A stretch of 64,000 bases of DNA from Alopecurus myosuroides (GCA_028641055.1 CM054060.1:164762416-164826415); one strand, 5' to 3'; shown: positions 11,601 to 22,686, counted from the first letter of the stretch. Numbers and translations: made by a program. Notes: generated by a model not told the origin, from the sequence alone.

Positions 11601-14449
11601 ACATAATAAAACATGTTACTTTCACACATGTGTATGGTTGGGAATTTTCATCCTCAACCAAGATGCAATGGGACCAGTGGGTTATGGGCCCACTAATACC
11701 AAGGAAAAAGAGGTACTAAGCCTCTGGTTACTCGTGACAAAATTTGTTCACAAGATAACTAACACAAGGCTATTTATTCTAGTGAAAACAAGACTAGTGC
11801 CGATGAATAACAAACCTTACACATGCTTTACTATAAAATGACATGAAAGCTAACAGATACAAAATCATAAAAATAACAGTACCAAAATGGTACTGGACTC
11901 AAGCAAACATAGCACAAAATTTAGTCAACCAAGCACACAAAGATCTAGCTCACACAAAAATTCCAAAGAATAAAACTAGAAAGTAACCAATGCTAGTTCC
12001 ATCTTTATTTGGGTTTCCAATCATGCACACACTTTCGAAGGTAGATGTACTGCAAGAACACAACTTAATAACAAGTCCTAACAACTCTATACATGCTAGG
12101 AGACAAGATCTAAACAATCACACAACTGATTTCAAACAAAAACACAACTAAAAACAAAAACAGGAAAGTGCTATTTTCTAGATCTGCTCACCAAACAGAA
12201 TCTAGGGCTCCAAAAATTAATCTAAGCTAGGACTACATAGATCTAGTCAATATAAAACTCATCCAGTTGGATTTACTTCAAAATTCATTTTTGAACTCAT
12301 TCTAAAAATCATAGAAGAGCCTACTGATCTTTTACCAAAATGGACGGGATTTCCATTTGGTAGCTCACCTTGAGGTGAGGCCAAGTGCTATGGATAGATC
12401 TACTCAAGGGATATCCAGCAAATTTTAGTTTGTCCATTTTAGTTATATATTTTAAAAGTTATGTTCCAAACATTCTCACAGACTCTCTGTGCCAAATCAG
12501 TCATTGTGGTTAAAAGAACAGTCCAATCTTAGATCTACAAATTTTATGTGGTTAGGAATTCATATAGTTAGGTCCATGAATTTTGGTAGATTTTATTTTG
12601 CAGTTTTTGTATTTTTCAAACGTCCAAAGTAAACAACAAGTTTCTATTAAAACTTTAAAAGAAAAAGGGATAGCAGCGCGGGCTGATTTTCTAGCGGGCA
12701 CGACCCAACTAGCGCACTGCGCGGCCCAGCGCAGCGAGGCGAGTGTGCACGGCGCGGGAAAAGGGTGCGTTCAAGCGTGGCCGTAGATCTCGCGACCTAC
12801 GGTCCGCGGCGTTCTTCTTCCTCTCACCTCTCTTCTCTCTCGCGCGCGTACGGGCTGTCGGCGAAATGCACGGTGGCTCACCTAGGAGGCTCGGGGAGGG
12901 GTGGCGCGGCTCGGGGGAGGTCACTGGAGGTCAGGGGCGTCGAGGGGAGCGGCCGTGGGCGACGAGCGCGACCTCACACGGCGGCGCGCGGCTGGTGCCC
13001 GTGGCGGCGGCGATCTGCAGGTTATCCAACCACGGGGGAGTGTCAGGAGGACTCAGGGGAGGGTGGGGGTTCGATCCAAGGCATAGGGGAGGGAGGATAA
13101 GGCTCGGGTCGAGCTGTACCAAGTTGAGGCCGTGGTGGCCAACGGCGGCGAGTGCACGGTCTCGGGGGCTTCCAGGGGCTAGTGCTTGGCTTCCTCTCGA
13201 CTAGGGGAGGTAAGGTGAGTGTGAAGGAGGGCAGAGGCGCAAGGGGTGAGGCTTGGGGTACTTTTACCCGTGGGAGTGAGGTTAAGGGCAAAATGGGCTC
13301 TCGGGTTGATGCCAAGCAATGGCATGAGCTAGCCAGGGGTCGTTTTGGTCTTCTCCACTTGTGCACTAGCTGTCCTAGTCATATAACACATGGGGTATGG
13401 TCATATCCTGGCCTTTGGAGGCAAGGGGTAAGTCAAGTGGTCAAAGGCATGGGCTGCCCATACCTACCACATCACCATTTCACTCTCATGTTTTTCTTCA
13501 TGCCTAAGGCTTCTAGAAGCAAGTCCAAGTGTCCTGGCTCGAGTCCACTTGTTGGTCAACACACTAGATATGGTTACACCTCTAAATTTGCAAAGAAACA
13601 TCAAGAAAACATTTGTGCAAAAGTGTATCTCACACTGTTCCCTGAAAATTCAGAAAATTCAGTTTAGGACTTAGAAAATTTTGAAGTGTTGAAAACAGAT
13701 GAAAAGTTCAGAAAGTTGAGTTTGTTTTCAAGGTTCAAATGATTTCCAAAATTTGTTTTCAAAGTATGGACTTGTTAACCATGTTATAAACTTTCAGAAA
13801 CATCTTTTGAAAACAATTTTGAAATAGTTTAAGGCCATGAAAACAATGTGGAAAAAGGTATACTTTCTGTTTTTATCTGTTTTTCAAAAATGTCTTTTTT
13901 CTGCCTTAATTTTATTCCACAAAAACAACAAGCAAAAGATAACTTTTATTAATCCAAAAATAAAACTAACCTTATGGTTTTGTAGTACATATATCAAGGA
14001 TCAAATAAATGTTAAGAAATAATAAAATAACAATTTATAGCTCAGTGAAAACAAAGGTAGAAAATAGGTACTTGACTATGTTTTCAGGAAATGTTTTCCA
14101 TAGAAATCCTTAAAGGAAACTTTCATGAATTATTTTGAAATATTGTTTTCTTGGATCCATCAAAAGTAAAAATTTGTTTTAATATGCAAACAAGAGTGAT
14201 CCAAGTCTTGGAGTAAAAGTCCACTCAAGTAATAATAGGAAAACATCAGGGAAAAATTATCAGGAAAATAATAGAAGTGGTTTCATAAACTTTGGTATTG
14301 GTTTTATAAAGAAACAAAACTTGTGTTGCAAATATGATTAATATCATAAACACATGTTAGTTCAAACAATCATGTTGTTATAAAAAAAATTGGCCCTAAT
14401 ATTTGTCTTCTTAAGAACAGTACAAGAATCCAAAAACGGGGGTGTGACA
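8662..14449 (-). repeat. 5' LTR of element A (5788 bp)
   Basis: The LTR runs from tgtaagg at 8662 to gtgtgaca at 14449. Its last 3.9 kb repeat the left window edge. It includes an (AGT)n microsatellite near 10118-10155 and a GC-rich block at 12670-13340 that probably carries the promoter and transcription start (inferred from composition). The part from 8662 to 10541 has no partner in the window because the 3' LTR is cut off. Confidence 0.85.
8951..9568 (-). other. Candidate spliced mini-ORF exons in the LTR of element A
   Basis: On the minus strand, after an acceptor-like ttacag, an acidic open stretch runs 9568-9471. After a second acceptor-like ttgccag, another acidic frame runs 9018-8951 and ends at a stop. 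Joining them at a weak GT (9470-9469) keeps the frame. The arrangement parallels the better-supported exons in the LTR of element B. The donor is weak and no first exon with an ATG was found, so this is tentative. Confidence 0.3.
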
Positions 14450-15113
14450 GTCACCTCCAACCGTCTTGGTAAAGAGGGTGGGATCGATTAATCCAAAATT
14501 AAACCCATATTCTACTAGAAACTCTTTAAGGTGCTCGTACCACGCACGTGGAGCTTGTTTAAGTCCATAGAGTGCCTTATCGAGTTTGTAGACATAATTG
14601 GGGTGGTTGGGATCCTCGAAGCCCGGAGGTTGCTTGACATACACTAACTCATTAATGGGAGCATTTAAGAAAGCACTCTTAACATCCATTTGTTATAACT
14701 TGAAATTATGATGAGATGCATAAGAAAGTAAGATGCGAATGGATTCAAGACGAGCTACGGGGGCAAAGGTTTCACCAAAATCAACACCTTCGACTTGAGA
14801 AAAACCTTGGGCCACCAATCTTGCCTTGTTGCGAATGACGATACCATCTTTATCTTGCTTGTTCTTGAACACCCATTTGGTGCCAATAACATTATTGCAA
14901 TCTTTGGGTCTTGACACTAACTTCCGAACCTTGTTGCGCTCGAATTTGTTGATCTCATCATGCATGGCCTCAAGATAATCTTGATCTTCGAGAGCTTCAT
15001 AGACCTTCTTGTGATCAATGAAAGAGACAAAAGCATGAGCCTTGATAAAATCCGCCAATTTCTTCCTATTGACAACCCTTCCACGAACTTGCCCAAGTAT
15101 CTTGTCCTCCGTG
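14450..15113 (-). pseudogene. Element D: Copia reverse-transcriptase fragment
   Basis: The minus strand encodes the N-terminal and middle part of a Ty1/copia reverse transcriptase (RVT_2 type). Recognisable motifs in order are [42 protein letters not shown] and [13 protein letters not shown] nonsense codon (TAA in place of an aromatic codon) lies just before MDVKSAF, near 14692. The fragment is cut at 14450 by element A and at 15114 by the LTR of element C, so integrase, RNase H and both LTRs are missing. The remainder does not resume on the far side of C. A Maximus/SIRE or related lineage is possible but not certain. Confidence 0.85.
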
Positions 15114-15604
15114 TGTCGAATATGCATCTCAACAAGTCCCTTGGATGAACCGATAGGGTTTCGAGTAGGAGAACTAGTAGGCGTTGGTGACAATCATCGG
15201 CTAACAGGGGGCAAGATTTACCCAGGTTCGGGGCCCTCGTAGAGGTAAAACCCTTACTCCTGCTTCTGTCGATCGGTATTATCACGATAGACTGGTTACA
15301 ATGGGGGTGCTCGAGTTGAGAGTAGATCTCAAACTCAAGGCTCAGGTGGTGCGGTATTGTCTGGTCCTCCCCCCGGTGGTTCTCCTGGCTTTATATAGGT
15401 AGCCAGGTCTCAAACCGTGCCTGGGGGGATACAAACCCTAACCTAAAGTCGGTTACAGGTTTCCTTTCTTAACCCGCAAGGCTTTGCGGGTGGGCTTTGA
15501 TTGGGCCTTCTAGAACAATCCACGGCGTCTTCCTTGGAGCTTGGGCCTTGGGCCTTTAGATCGGGTAGGCTCACCCGATAGGTCCAGGATCCATCCCTTC
15601 GTCA
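15114..15604 (-). repeat. 3' LTR of element C
   Basis: This 491-bp LTR reads TGACGAAGG to TTCGACA on the minus strand. It contains a minus-strand TATA-like box at 15391-15398 and a perfect hairpin at 15472-15491 (8-bp stem acccgcaa/ttgcgggt, loop ggct). Both are also present in the 5' LTR. Confidence 0.9.
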
Positions 15605-15616
15605 GTAGCCCCCGAG
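15605..15616 (-). other. Polypurine tract of element C
   Basis: The minus strand reads CTCGGGGGCTAC directly before the 3' LTR start TGACGAAGG, a form common in grass gypsy elements. Two exact copies of these 12 bases occur inside an intron of the antisense gene. Confidence 0.8.
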
Positions 15617-16259
15617 TGTTTACTCGGCTGAGAATATGTCGAGTAGACGCTCAAAGTTTGTCTTGATTTCCTTTCAACTAGTGACTTCAATCGTTTGAAG
15701 AGGGTGTGAACCACGTATGTGATGCATTTCTTGTACTCGAGTATCGAGAGAAATAAAAGTGCATGTGTATTGGCTGTTTTCGCAGAAGGATGTGGCTCAG
15801 TTGCTTGGCTCTCCCGAAAGCTCAGGGCCAATTAATTGCATCTAGGGCAAAAACAGTTCTGGCCTATGCAGATTCGAGACCTCCGACTCGAATCTGGTGA
15901 GGTGATCGTTGCAACTGGGCCGTGGAGGTCTTACCGAGTCGAACTTAACATATGAGGGTACCCGGCGCGTCCGCTAGGATTTTCTTCGTGTTGTTGACAC
16001 AGAAATCTACCGGAGGACGCAACTTGAGTGCGATTCCAGGCCCTCAAGAAAGATCTTTTGGGTCTTACCTTCGTATCGAGAGGATACATCATCCGAATGT
16101 GCCTAGTCGGCTGAACGATCCAGGGTAAATATGTGTATACATCGTATATTAGAGTGGCTGAGACCGCTCACCCGCGAATATTTCCTCGCGAATCTGCGAG
16201 TGAAGAATTTTTTTCCTTGTTGCATCAACGCGTAAGGATTTTTGCATTTGTATTTTCCT
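15617..16259. other. Non-coding 3' region of element C
   Basis: About 640 bp lie between the polypurine tract and the tandem repeats. I see no domain or conserved frame here. It belongs to the variable region between pol and the 3' LTR of Tat-type elements. Confidence 0.6.
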
Positions 16260-16600
16260 GTCCATACAAGAGAAATTTCTTGTTTGGAAGCCTTGTTGTG
16301 CCTATACGAAAGAAATTTCGTGTCAATGGCTTTTATGCGAAGGAGTTTTCGCGCTTTGATATGTCTATACGAAAGAAATTTCGTGCTATGGAGTTTATGC
16401 GAAAGAGTTTTCACGTCTTGATGTGTCCATACGAAAGAAGTTTCGTGTTATGGAGTTTATGCGAAGGAATCTTTGCGTCTTGATGTGTCCATACGAAAGA
16501 AATTTCGTGTTCAGGATCTTGTGCGAAAAAGTTTCTGCGTCTTGATGTGTCCATACGAAAGAAATTTCATGTTTAGGATTCTACCTGAGGAAATTCTCGG
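16260..16600. repeat. 62-63-bp tandem repeats upstream of the antisense gene
   Basis: The motif atacgaaagaaattt recurs at about 16304, 16367, 16429, 16491 and 16553, a period of 63, 62, 62 and 62 bp. A more diverged copy lies at about 16264. Each unit contains acgaaa-gaaa-tttcgt, an inverted repeat with a 4-base spacer, and a later gcgaa...ttttcgcg-type element. Tandem repeats in the region before the 3' LTR are known in Tat-lineage elements and can seed satellites. Here they lie about 300 bp upstream of a TATA box. Confidence 0.88.
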
Positions 16601-16893
16601 GTTTGATGAGGTACGCAATGATGTCATTATGCACTTTGTTCGTTCTAAGTCCTCCTGATGGGACGTGACGAAGTGAAAACAGGGCACGTTTGCCCACCTT
16701 GTCATATTTTTGACAGGAGACGAGACGTCGTTTCCTGTTTTTCCGCGAGCCACGCGCAATAAATGCGCACGATCCGCTGTTAAGATCATGGCATAAAACA
16801 TCTTTCCACCGCTGCTTCGTTTCCACTTCACGCGTGGCAGCCGCGATGGGTGCCACATTGCTTGATCTGCGGCCCAGATTGGATTGGCTTGTG

Positions 16894-16900
16894 TATAAAT
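16894..16900 (+). promoter_or_regulatory. TATA box of the antisense gene
   Basis: The plus strand has tataaat in the context gtgtataaatatcc, 102 bp upstream of the start codon at 17002. A pyrimidine-rich leader (cttcttcttcc type) follows, as expected for a plant pol II promoter. This gives the antisense gene a promoter independent of the LTR. Confidence 0.65.
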
Positions 16901-17001
16901 ATCCACCCTTAGCGGAAAGTAAAAAACTTCCCGGTCATTTGCTTCCCCATCTTCTTCTTCCTTGCACACATCTCTTCCTCTGCAAGCACCCACAAGCTCT
17001 C

Positions 17002-17813
17002 ATGGCGAGAGGAAGAAAACGCAGCGCCGCCGTTTCATCGTCGAAGGCGCCCGAAGATGTCCCCGTACAACCTGTCGCGAGGACGGGCGACTGGCGCTCT
17101 GCCAACACCACCAACAAGAGCATCAAGGAGATGCAGAGGGAAGGGCTGCTGCCCCCTGATGGCGACAAGCGAGTTCGCCTCGGCAAGAAAGAGGAGGTAC
17201 CAAACCCTCACGCGAATGAGCGCGTGATCTTCGCGGATCACGTCTCGCGCGGGCTCTCACTCCCCCTCCATCCTTTCCTCCTTGGTTTCTTGGGCATTCG
17301 CCCGCACTGGGGCCTTTGGAAGGCCTTGTTCAAAGTGTGGGTCTTCCGCGAGAAGTCGCGGGTGGAGAACCAGCTTGGAGAGACGCTGCGCACCGGCGGC
17401 TTTGGAATCCAGGCGAAGACGGATCACCCCTACTTGGAGATGCACTTCATCGACTCCGCGCAAGGATGGCGGAGGAAATGGTTTTCTGTCGTCGACAACA
17501 ACGCGGGTGGAGCCCATGAATTCCAACCGTTCGCTGTTTTGAAGCGACGGAAGTCCTGGACGCATAAGCTCTCAGCCGAAGAAAACCGGATCGTCGCCCC
17601 GCCACTCGCGAAGGTGGCAGCTCTTCGCGACCAGACAACAGGGGTCGCACTGAATGGTCTTCATCTGGCGAGCGTTTTCCTCAGGCGTAGGATCCAGCCT
17701 CTTCAAGAGAGGCCATCAACTATGTGGGAGTACCAGGGCACTCAAGACCCCAGCCATGTGTGCCAAGATATCCTATCGAATGCCGAATTTGAGAAGAAAA
17801 TTGCGGCTATCAC
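17002..17813 (+). CDS. Antisense gene of element C, exon 1 first part (Transposase_28-like)
   Basis: The frame starts at the ATG at 17002, chosen over an upstream in-frame ATG because it follows the TATA box by a normal leader length. It encodes a basic, nuclear-looking start (MARGRKRS) and then, at about residues 85-120, a hydrophobic-aromatic block (SLPLHPFLLGFL...PHWGLWKALF). That block resembles the 'putative gypsy-type transposon' family (PF04195-like) that marks antisense extra ORFs of Tat elements. Element B is inserted after codon position 2 of an ACC codon at 17813. The coding sequence resumes at 32635 in the same frame, so exon 1 totals 888 nt (296 residues). The molecular role of this protein family is unknown; regulation of the sense strand is one possibility. 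Confidence 0.8.
17809..17813. repeat. Left target-site duplication of element B (atcac)
   Basis: Identical to 32630-32634 on the other side. It lies inside an ATC-ACC codon pair of the antisense gene of element C. Confidence 0.95.
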
Positions 17814-18648
17814 TGTAACATCCCAAGTATGAAAATACCCCTAGAATGTTTGATTTCATGTTTAATTAAAGTATTGCATCATGTCATCATGTTTATTCCC
17901 TTGTTTGCATTTGTTTACTATTTGCTTTGCATCTGTTTTTATTCTGTTTTCATAATTGAATTTCAAACAAATTCAAATGATGTGTTTCATACTTGTCATG
18001 TTACAATATTTCTCAATTCAAAATTGCAATCCAAAGTCTCATTTTATTTCCAATCATTCCATAAAGATCAACTAGTAAAATGATGGTGTTATTTCAATTA
18101 ATTAATTCTAAATTGCATTCCAAACTCAAATTCAAATCAACAAACAGCACCTTTTCAAATTGTAAAAATAACCAAAACAGATGTGCTCATTTGTTTCCAA
18201 TTAAAGTTATGTGATAACCCTATTTAAAATCTTGTTGCAATAATCAATTTTAATCCCAAAAATTCATCCAATTTCAAACAATCACTAAACAACATTTAAA
18301 TTTGAAACATTTTGGAAAGCAAGGTTAGCATTTAGTTGCTATGTTAAAAACTAAACTAACCATATTTTTTTCCAATTTTTCCTAACACTAAAACCCTCCT
18401 TTTTCTTCCATTTTCCTTGCTGCAAAAAAAATCAGAAAAACAAAAAAATAAGAAAAAGGAAAACGCGCGCGCAGCAGCTAACCTACCCAGCCCAGCCCAC
18501 CTTCCTACTTTTCCCTCGCGCGCAGCCAGCCCACGGCCCGAAAACGGTTCGCAGCGCGCCCCCCTCTTCTTTCCCATGTACGGCGCGAAATCGCGCGGTG
18601 CCACGGCGGCAGCCCGCCGCTCCGACGGCCAGGAGCTCCCCCTGGACC

Positions 18649-18656
18649 CTATATAA
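18649..18656 (+). promoter_or_regulatory. TATA box in the 5' LTR of element B
   Basis: ctatataa occurs in a GC-rich setting (tggaccctatataacccc), the clearest core promoter in the LTR. The 3' LTR carries the same at about 28972-28979. Transcription would start about 30 bp downstream, making a 5' leader of about 3.6 kb within the LTR. Confidence 0.7.
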
Positions 18657-18975
18657 CCCCCCTAGAACCCGCAGCCCTACCCTAGACCTAGCCTGACCTT
18701 TTCCCCTCGATCCGACGCCGTCTTCCCTCTTCTCGCCGCGTTTCCTCCCTCTCTGTCAGCTCGCCGGAGGAGCAGCTGTCTGAATCTCCGTCCACCGCCT
18801 CCGCCATGGCACTCCTCCACCCTACCTAAACCCAGAAACCAAACCACCGCTTGCTCCTCTTCCGTTTGGACACCTCCACGAGCTCGGGGCACCTCTAGAT
18901 CGGCGACGCCGTCCACGACCACGTCGTTCGCCGCCGCGGGAGATTCCACGGGCCTCTGCTTCCACGCCAACGCCG

Positions 18976-21833
18976 GTGAGGCCACCGAGACCTCCTCCTC
19001 CTCTTTGTTACCTGCCCGCGAGCACGCGCACGCGAGCGCACACTTCATCACAGCAGCACACGCGCACCTCGAGCCCGAGCAGCGTCCGGTGATCGCCGTC
19101 GGCCCGCTGTCTGTCGCCGTCAGGTTGCAGAATGTTTCGTTCGTCAGTTAAGTTCAGTAAACGAAACAACAGCTTATCCTCCCCGCGCGTGGTTAACTGA
19201 CAAGCGAACGTGAAACACCGCACTGGTTCAGTACCGCGCACGCGAGCGAGAGGTTCCAGGATCGAGTCCTGGCTCTCCCCCGGGAGAAATCCCACCTTTT
19301 TTTCACCGCAGCGCTGACAGGGAGGGCCCCCTGTCAGCCACACACTTGCCACGCAAGCGCACAGAGACCCTGGGGCCCCCTGGCAGTTCCTAGGGTAGGG
19401 TTCTATGCGTATAAAAACTTTTAAAACATTTCCTGTTTTCAAATCCAAGCCCTTAAAAATTGCGGATTGGTCCCTAGTTTTAAAAACCTTATAACTTTTA
19501 TTTTATAACTCCAAATAATGAAAATAAAATATGTGTGCTGATCTAAATTAAATTATCTACCTATTGGTACCATTTGTTTTCCTGTTTTGAATTTTCAGAA
19601 CACAATTCAAATTTGAATTCAAATAATTCAATTGCAATTTGCTAAAATTCATAACTAATTCATTCTTAATCCAATAAATGCAAATAAAATATGTTTTCCA
19701 TGCTATTTCAAATAACCTTTTCAAATATAAATTTTGTTTTATGGTTTAAATAATTTAAATTGCCTAAATAATTTAATCCTTGTTTAATTCATTTAAATTT
19801 TGCTAAAATCATAACTTGCTCAATATAAATTATTTTTGAACATGCAAAATATGTTTTCAAACTAGAAAATTATAAAATTTTCAAATATGAATTTGAATTT
19901 ATGTTTTGAACAAATAAAATTCAAATAAAATTCCCACTTGTTTTAAATTCATTTAAAATTTGTTTAATATTGTTTAAGTCATAATAAATTCATCCTAATT
20001 CATTTTTCAATATTTGAAACATGTAATCCAACTAAAATTTTGTATTCTTTTCAAATATGAATTTTGTTATTTGTTTTGAACATTTTAAATTGATGAAAAC
20101 AACAAATGCTTGTGTGACATGTTTAAGTAACCCAAAATTTCCAAATTTAATAAATAATTTCCAAACTTGTTAAATTCCTTTTCCACTTGCATCTATTGTT
20201 ATTATTTTGTTGTTATCATCATGCATGCATCATGGTAATAAACTTTCACATGGTAATAAGTTGTAGATCATTTGTTCCCACTTAATCCATGGACCTTTTT
20301 CCATATGCAATCCAATTGCATATGGGTCCATTTAAAATGTGTTACCATGTCACTTAGTTTATTTTGATGCAACTATTAACTTGACATGCATCATCCCATG
20401 ATTGTGCACTATGCCATGATATTTATTGTTTATATTTCTGTCTTGTTTGTTTGCTTCTTCTCGAATAGACGACGACGTTGAGACCGACGATCTTTACGAC
20501 ACCCCTTCTGAGGATCTAGCTCAGTACCGGGCTGCTGAGTTTGCAGGCAAGTTATCACTCACATGAACCATTGTGTTCCTTTCAACATTGGTTACCGATA
20601 CTTTCCGTTGTCTATTTTGCTAGCCCTATGTGTAGTTGTTTCTGTTACGAACCTATCACATGAATCCCTTAACCCTGATATTGCCTCACCTCCACTCCTA
20701 CACCCTATTGTTTGAGCCAGTGTCTTACTAGCATGCTTAGGTTGTTTTGCTCAAGTCTATTACCCGTTACTTTCTGTTACTATTTCATTATGTTCTGGGG
20801 GGCTCGATGTTTAATCAATCAATCATGCTAATGTTATTGTTAAATAATAATTTGATGATAAGGCACCGGCAGGAGGCCCTTTGTGGTTTTGAGGCCTGCT
20901 AGTGTCGACCCTAATAGGAAAAGGGTCTTGTCTACTGATCCATGATGAGCGCACTACCCGCATGTGGGAAGCGAGTATGGGCGCCCCCCTCAATTTGATT
21001 CGATTCGCATCTCGTCCAAATCGCCTCATTTAGTTCGTGTTTTCCATTTGCCGCATGCATGTTTTTGCGAGCCCAGCGCAGGGTGGAACTTTTGTAGTCG
21101 GCATATAGGGGGACACGGTCTTAGAGTGCTATGAGGGTCCCTTTTCTTCGGGGCTTGATTAGCCGTGCGCCCAAGGTTCTTTGGGCTTGATGCGAAGAAG
21201 AGTTGAGTTGTGTTGAGTGCCCCGCTTGGTGGGAGGCATCCCATCTGGCGGGTTATTCATACGTGTACGGCCAAATTGGTGCAACCCTGCAGGGATAATC
21301 TTCTCGAGAAGCCGTGTTTTCCGCGGTTATGGTTAACTTGGTGAAAGTACTGGCTAACAAGTGCTCAGGACAACTTAAACCTAATGATTCACAATCTCAC
21401 ACCCCATGATTAACAACTTGACTAGTAATAGGATTATTGACACAACAACTTGATTCATCTTTAATCCAACCGTGTGAGTTATCCTCGGATTGCTTCTTTG
21501 GATAAGGGGCGAGATCCAGGATGGGTTTGTTTGAATTTATCTTTCAGTTGGTTACAATACTCGATCTTATCTTCTTTCCGTTAGCCGGAAGTGGTAGACA
21601 CTCTGTAGTTGGTTAGCGCAGCCAGTTGCAGCATCTTTTATATCCCCTCTCTTCCGTTGAACCCAAGGCATCTGTGCTTGGTGTTGACGGGCTACACTTT
21701 GGTGAACTGTGAGTCTTGCTTGCCAGTACGTCTATGTACTGACCCCTTTGGGGCTGTGGTTTCCGCAGACTACGCTTACGAGGATCCAGGTGACGGCTAC
21801 TACGTGGAGTTTGACGAGGCTGCTGACGAGTAG
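18976..21833 (+). other. Candidate spliced acidic mini-ORF in the LTR of element B
   Basis: A donor-like gtgagg at 18976 ends an open frame in the GC-rich promoter block. Exon 2 is 20469-20546 (acceptor tcgaatag, donor of the GC type: gcaagt). Exon 3 is 21769-21833 (acceptor tttccgcag), ending at TAG. All three junctions keep one frame. The product of exons 2-3 is strongly acidic (DDDVETDDLYDTPSEDLAQ..., then YEDPGDGYYVEFDEAADE). The 3' LTR keeps the same exons (30790-30867 and 32090-32154) without a stop or frame change. The first exon has no in-frame ATG, so translation would need a non-AUG start or a different first exon. Alternatives are a 5'-leader splicing pattern only, or a captured host-gene fragment. 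Confidence 0.4.
19251..19280 (+). other. Initiator-tRNA-like T-arm in the LTR of element B
   Basis: The T-arm ccagg-atcgagt-cctgg (19256-19272) has a perfect 5-bp stem and 7-base loop, followed by ctct. Plant tRNA-iMet 3' halves read aggtcccaggatcgaaacc then tggctct. The match is about 23 of 26 positions, including the A54-type atcga loop typical of eukaryotic initiators. The 3' LTR copy is at about 29575-29604. No complete tRNA is present: the acceptor and anticodon halves are absent. Confidence 0.5.
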
Positions 21834-22310
21834 GTAGCGGACCCGGGCAGGATCCGAGACTACGTGGATGGGCTCCGTCTTTATTTCAGTTTCCGGCTTC
21901 TTAAGCCTATTTGGATTTGTCTGTACTCAGAACCCTTTGAATGCTTCCGCTGAGATGTAATGATGTTATGTTGGGACATGTGTCCTCTGGATGATTGTAT
22001 TTGCTATCTCTGCTCTAGTGAGAGCTATTTGCAACTTATTTCAATCTTTTGTGTCTTAGAGATATGTTGTGCTATCATTCTGTTACAAGCCGTTGACGTA
22101 CCATGTGTGTATGGTATGAAGTACGTCAATGGTAGTGTCCTGATTTCTATGGGATGGTTTACGTCGACGCTGAACAGATAGGGGTTGGTTGTCACACATA
22201 CGTGTGTTGGCCTACTCGTAAGAGGACGCGGGTACCGGGAAGCCTCGTAATCCAATCTACTACTGTTCAACGGAACGGCGAGTATCCTTTAGAAGTCCGG
22301 GTGCGACAAA

Positions 22311-22323
22311 TGGTATCAGAGCC
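22311..22323 (+). other. Primer binding site of element B (tRNA-iMet)
   Basis: tggtatcagagcc starts two bases after the LTR end. It is the standard complement of the 3' end of plant initiator-Met tRNA. Confidence 0.95.
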
Positions 22324-22686
22324 TGTCTGCCTGTAGGATCCCTTTTACTGGTCGCAGTTGAGTCTAGAAACTATTTTGTAGCTATATAGGAAAAATGAAA
22401 CGTGAGAGTAGGAATTCTGCCATTTTTCTTCTTTCCCCACCCACCCACCCTTTTCTGGTAAGGAAGTGCAATGTTGTTTTCTCTCTTCTCACCTAAACTT
22501 TCAAGTTAGGGTTTCACGTGTTTTGGGTTCTCCGTAGTACCTCAGGAGTTTTTGGTCTCGTGTTTCCCGATGTTGCTTCAATATCCTGTTCTTTTCAACA
22601 TCCTTATCGTCCGTTGAAACCTTGTTGTTGCTTTCCACTTCAGTTCTCTACCGGCGTCTTATCAAAACCTCCCAAATCATCTGCAG

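Larger units (their letters stand above)
1..14449 (-). mobile_element. Element A: non-autonomous gypsy-type LTR retrotransposon, left end outside window
   Basis: Positions 1-3913 and 10542-14449 are near-identical direct repeats. Both end in gtgtgaca on the plus strand, so the LTR starts TGTCACACC on the minus strand. The right copy extends back to 8662, where a tRNA-iMet-type primer site follows, so it is the 5' LTR of a minus-strand element. The left copy is the 3' LTR, missing about 1.9 kb beyond the window start. The 4.7-kb internal region holds only a decayed pre-gag ORF and a short zinc-knuckle Gag. No protease, RT, RNase H or integrase is visible, so any mobility needs an autonomous partner. 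A Tekay-like origin is inferred from the tgtcaca termini, the primer site and the inverted motif before the PPT. The LTRs differ by roughly 2-3 percent in the part compared by eye. The right edge abuts a Copia fragment; the five bases there (gtcac) are a candidate target duplication whose partner is off the window. Confidence 0.85.
17814..22308 (+). repeat. 5' LTR of element B
   Basis: U3 is AT-rich with a GC-rich promoter block at about 18460-19340. A TATA box lies at 18649-18656. A tRNA-like arm (19256-19272) and a perfect 9-bp hairpin (19314-19337, ctgacaggg/ccctgtcag) follow. A long AT-rich stretch of about 1 kb (19440-20460) is dominated by aaatt/aattt motifs. Candidate spliced exons occupy 20469-20546 and 21769-21833. 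Confidence 0.94.

Noticed and set aside
16260..16600. Regular 62-bp repeats considered as a CRISPR array
   Set aside because: A plant retroelement context, repeats without unique spacers, and no cas genes. These are tandem repeats.
19251..19280. Complete tRNA gene in the LTR of element B
   Set aside because: Only a T-arm-like half is present; no anticodon arm or matching acceptor stem can be drawn.
18356..19448. Minus-strand frames in the promoter block of the LTR of element B (and 29001-29619)
   Set aside because: Composition-driven frames opposite the promoter region; no domain.
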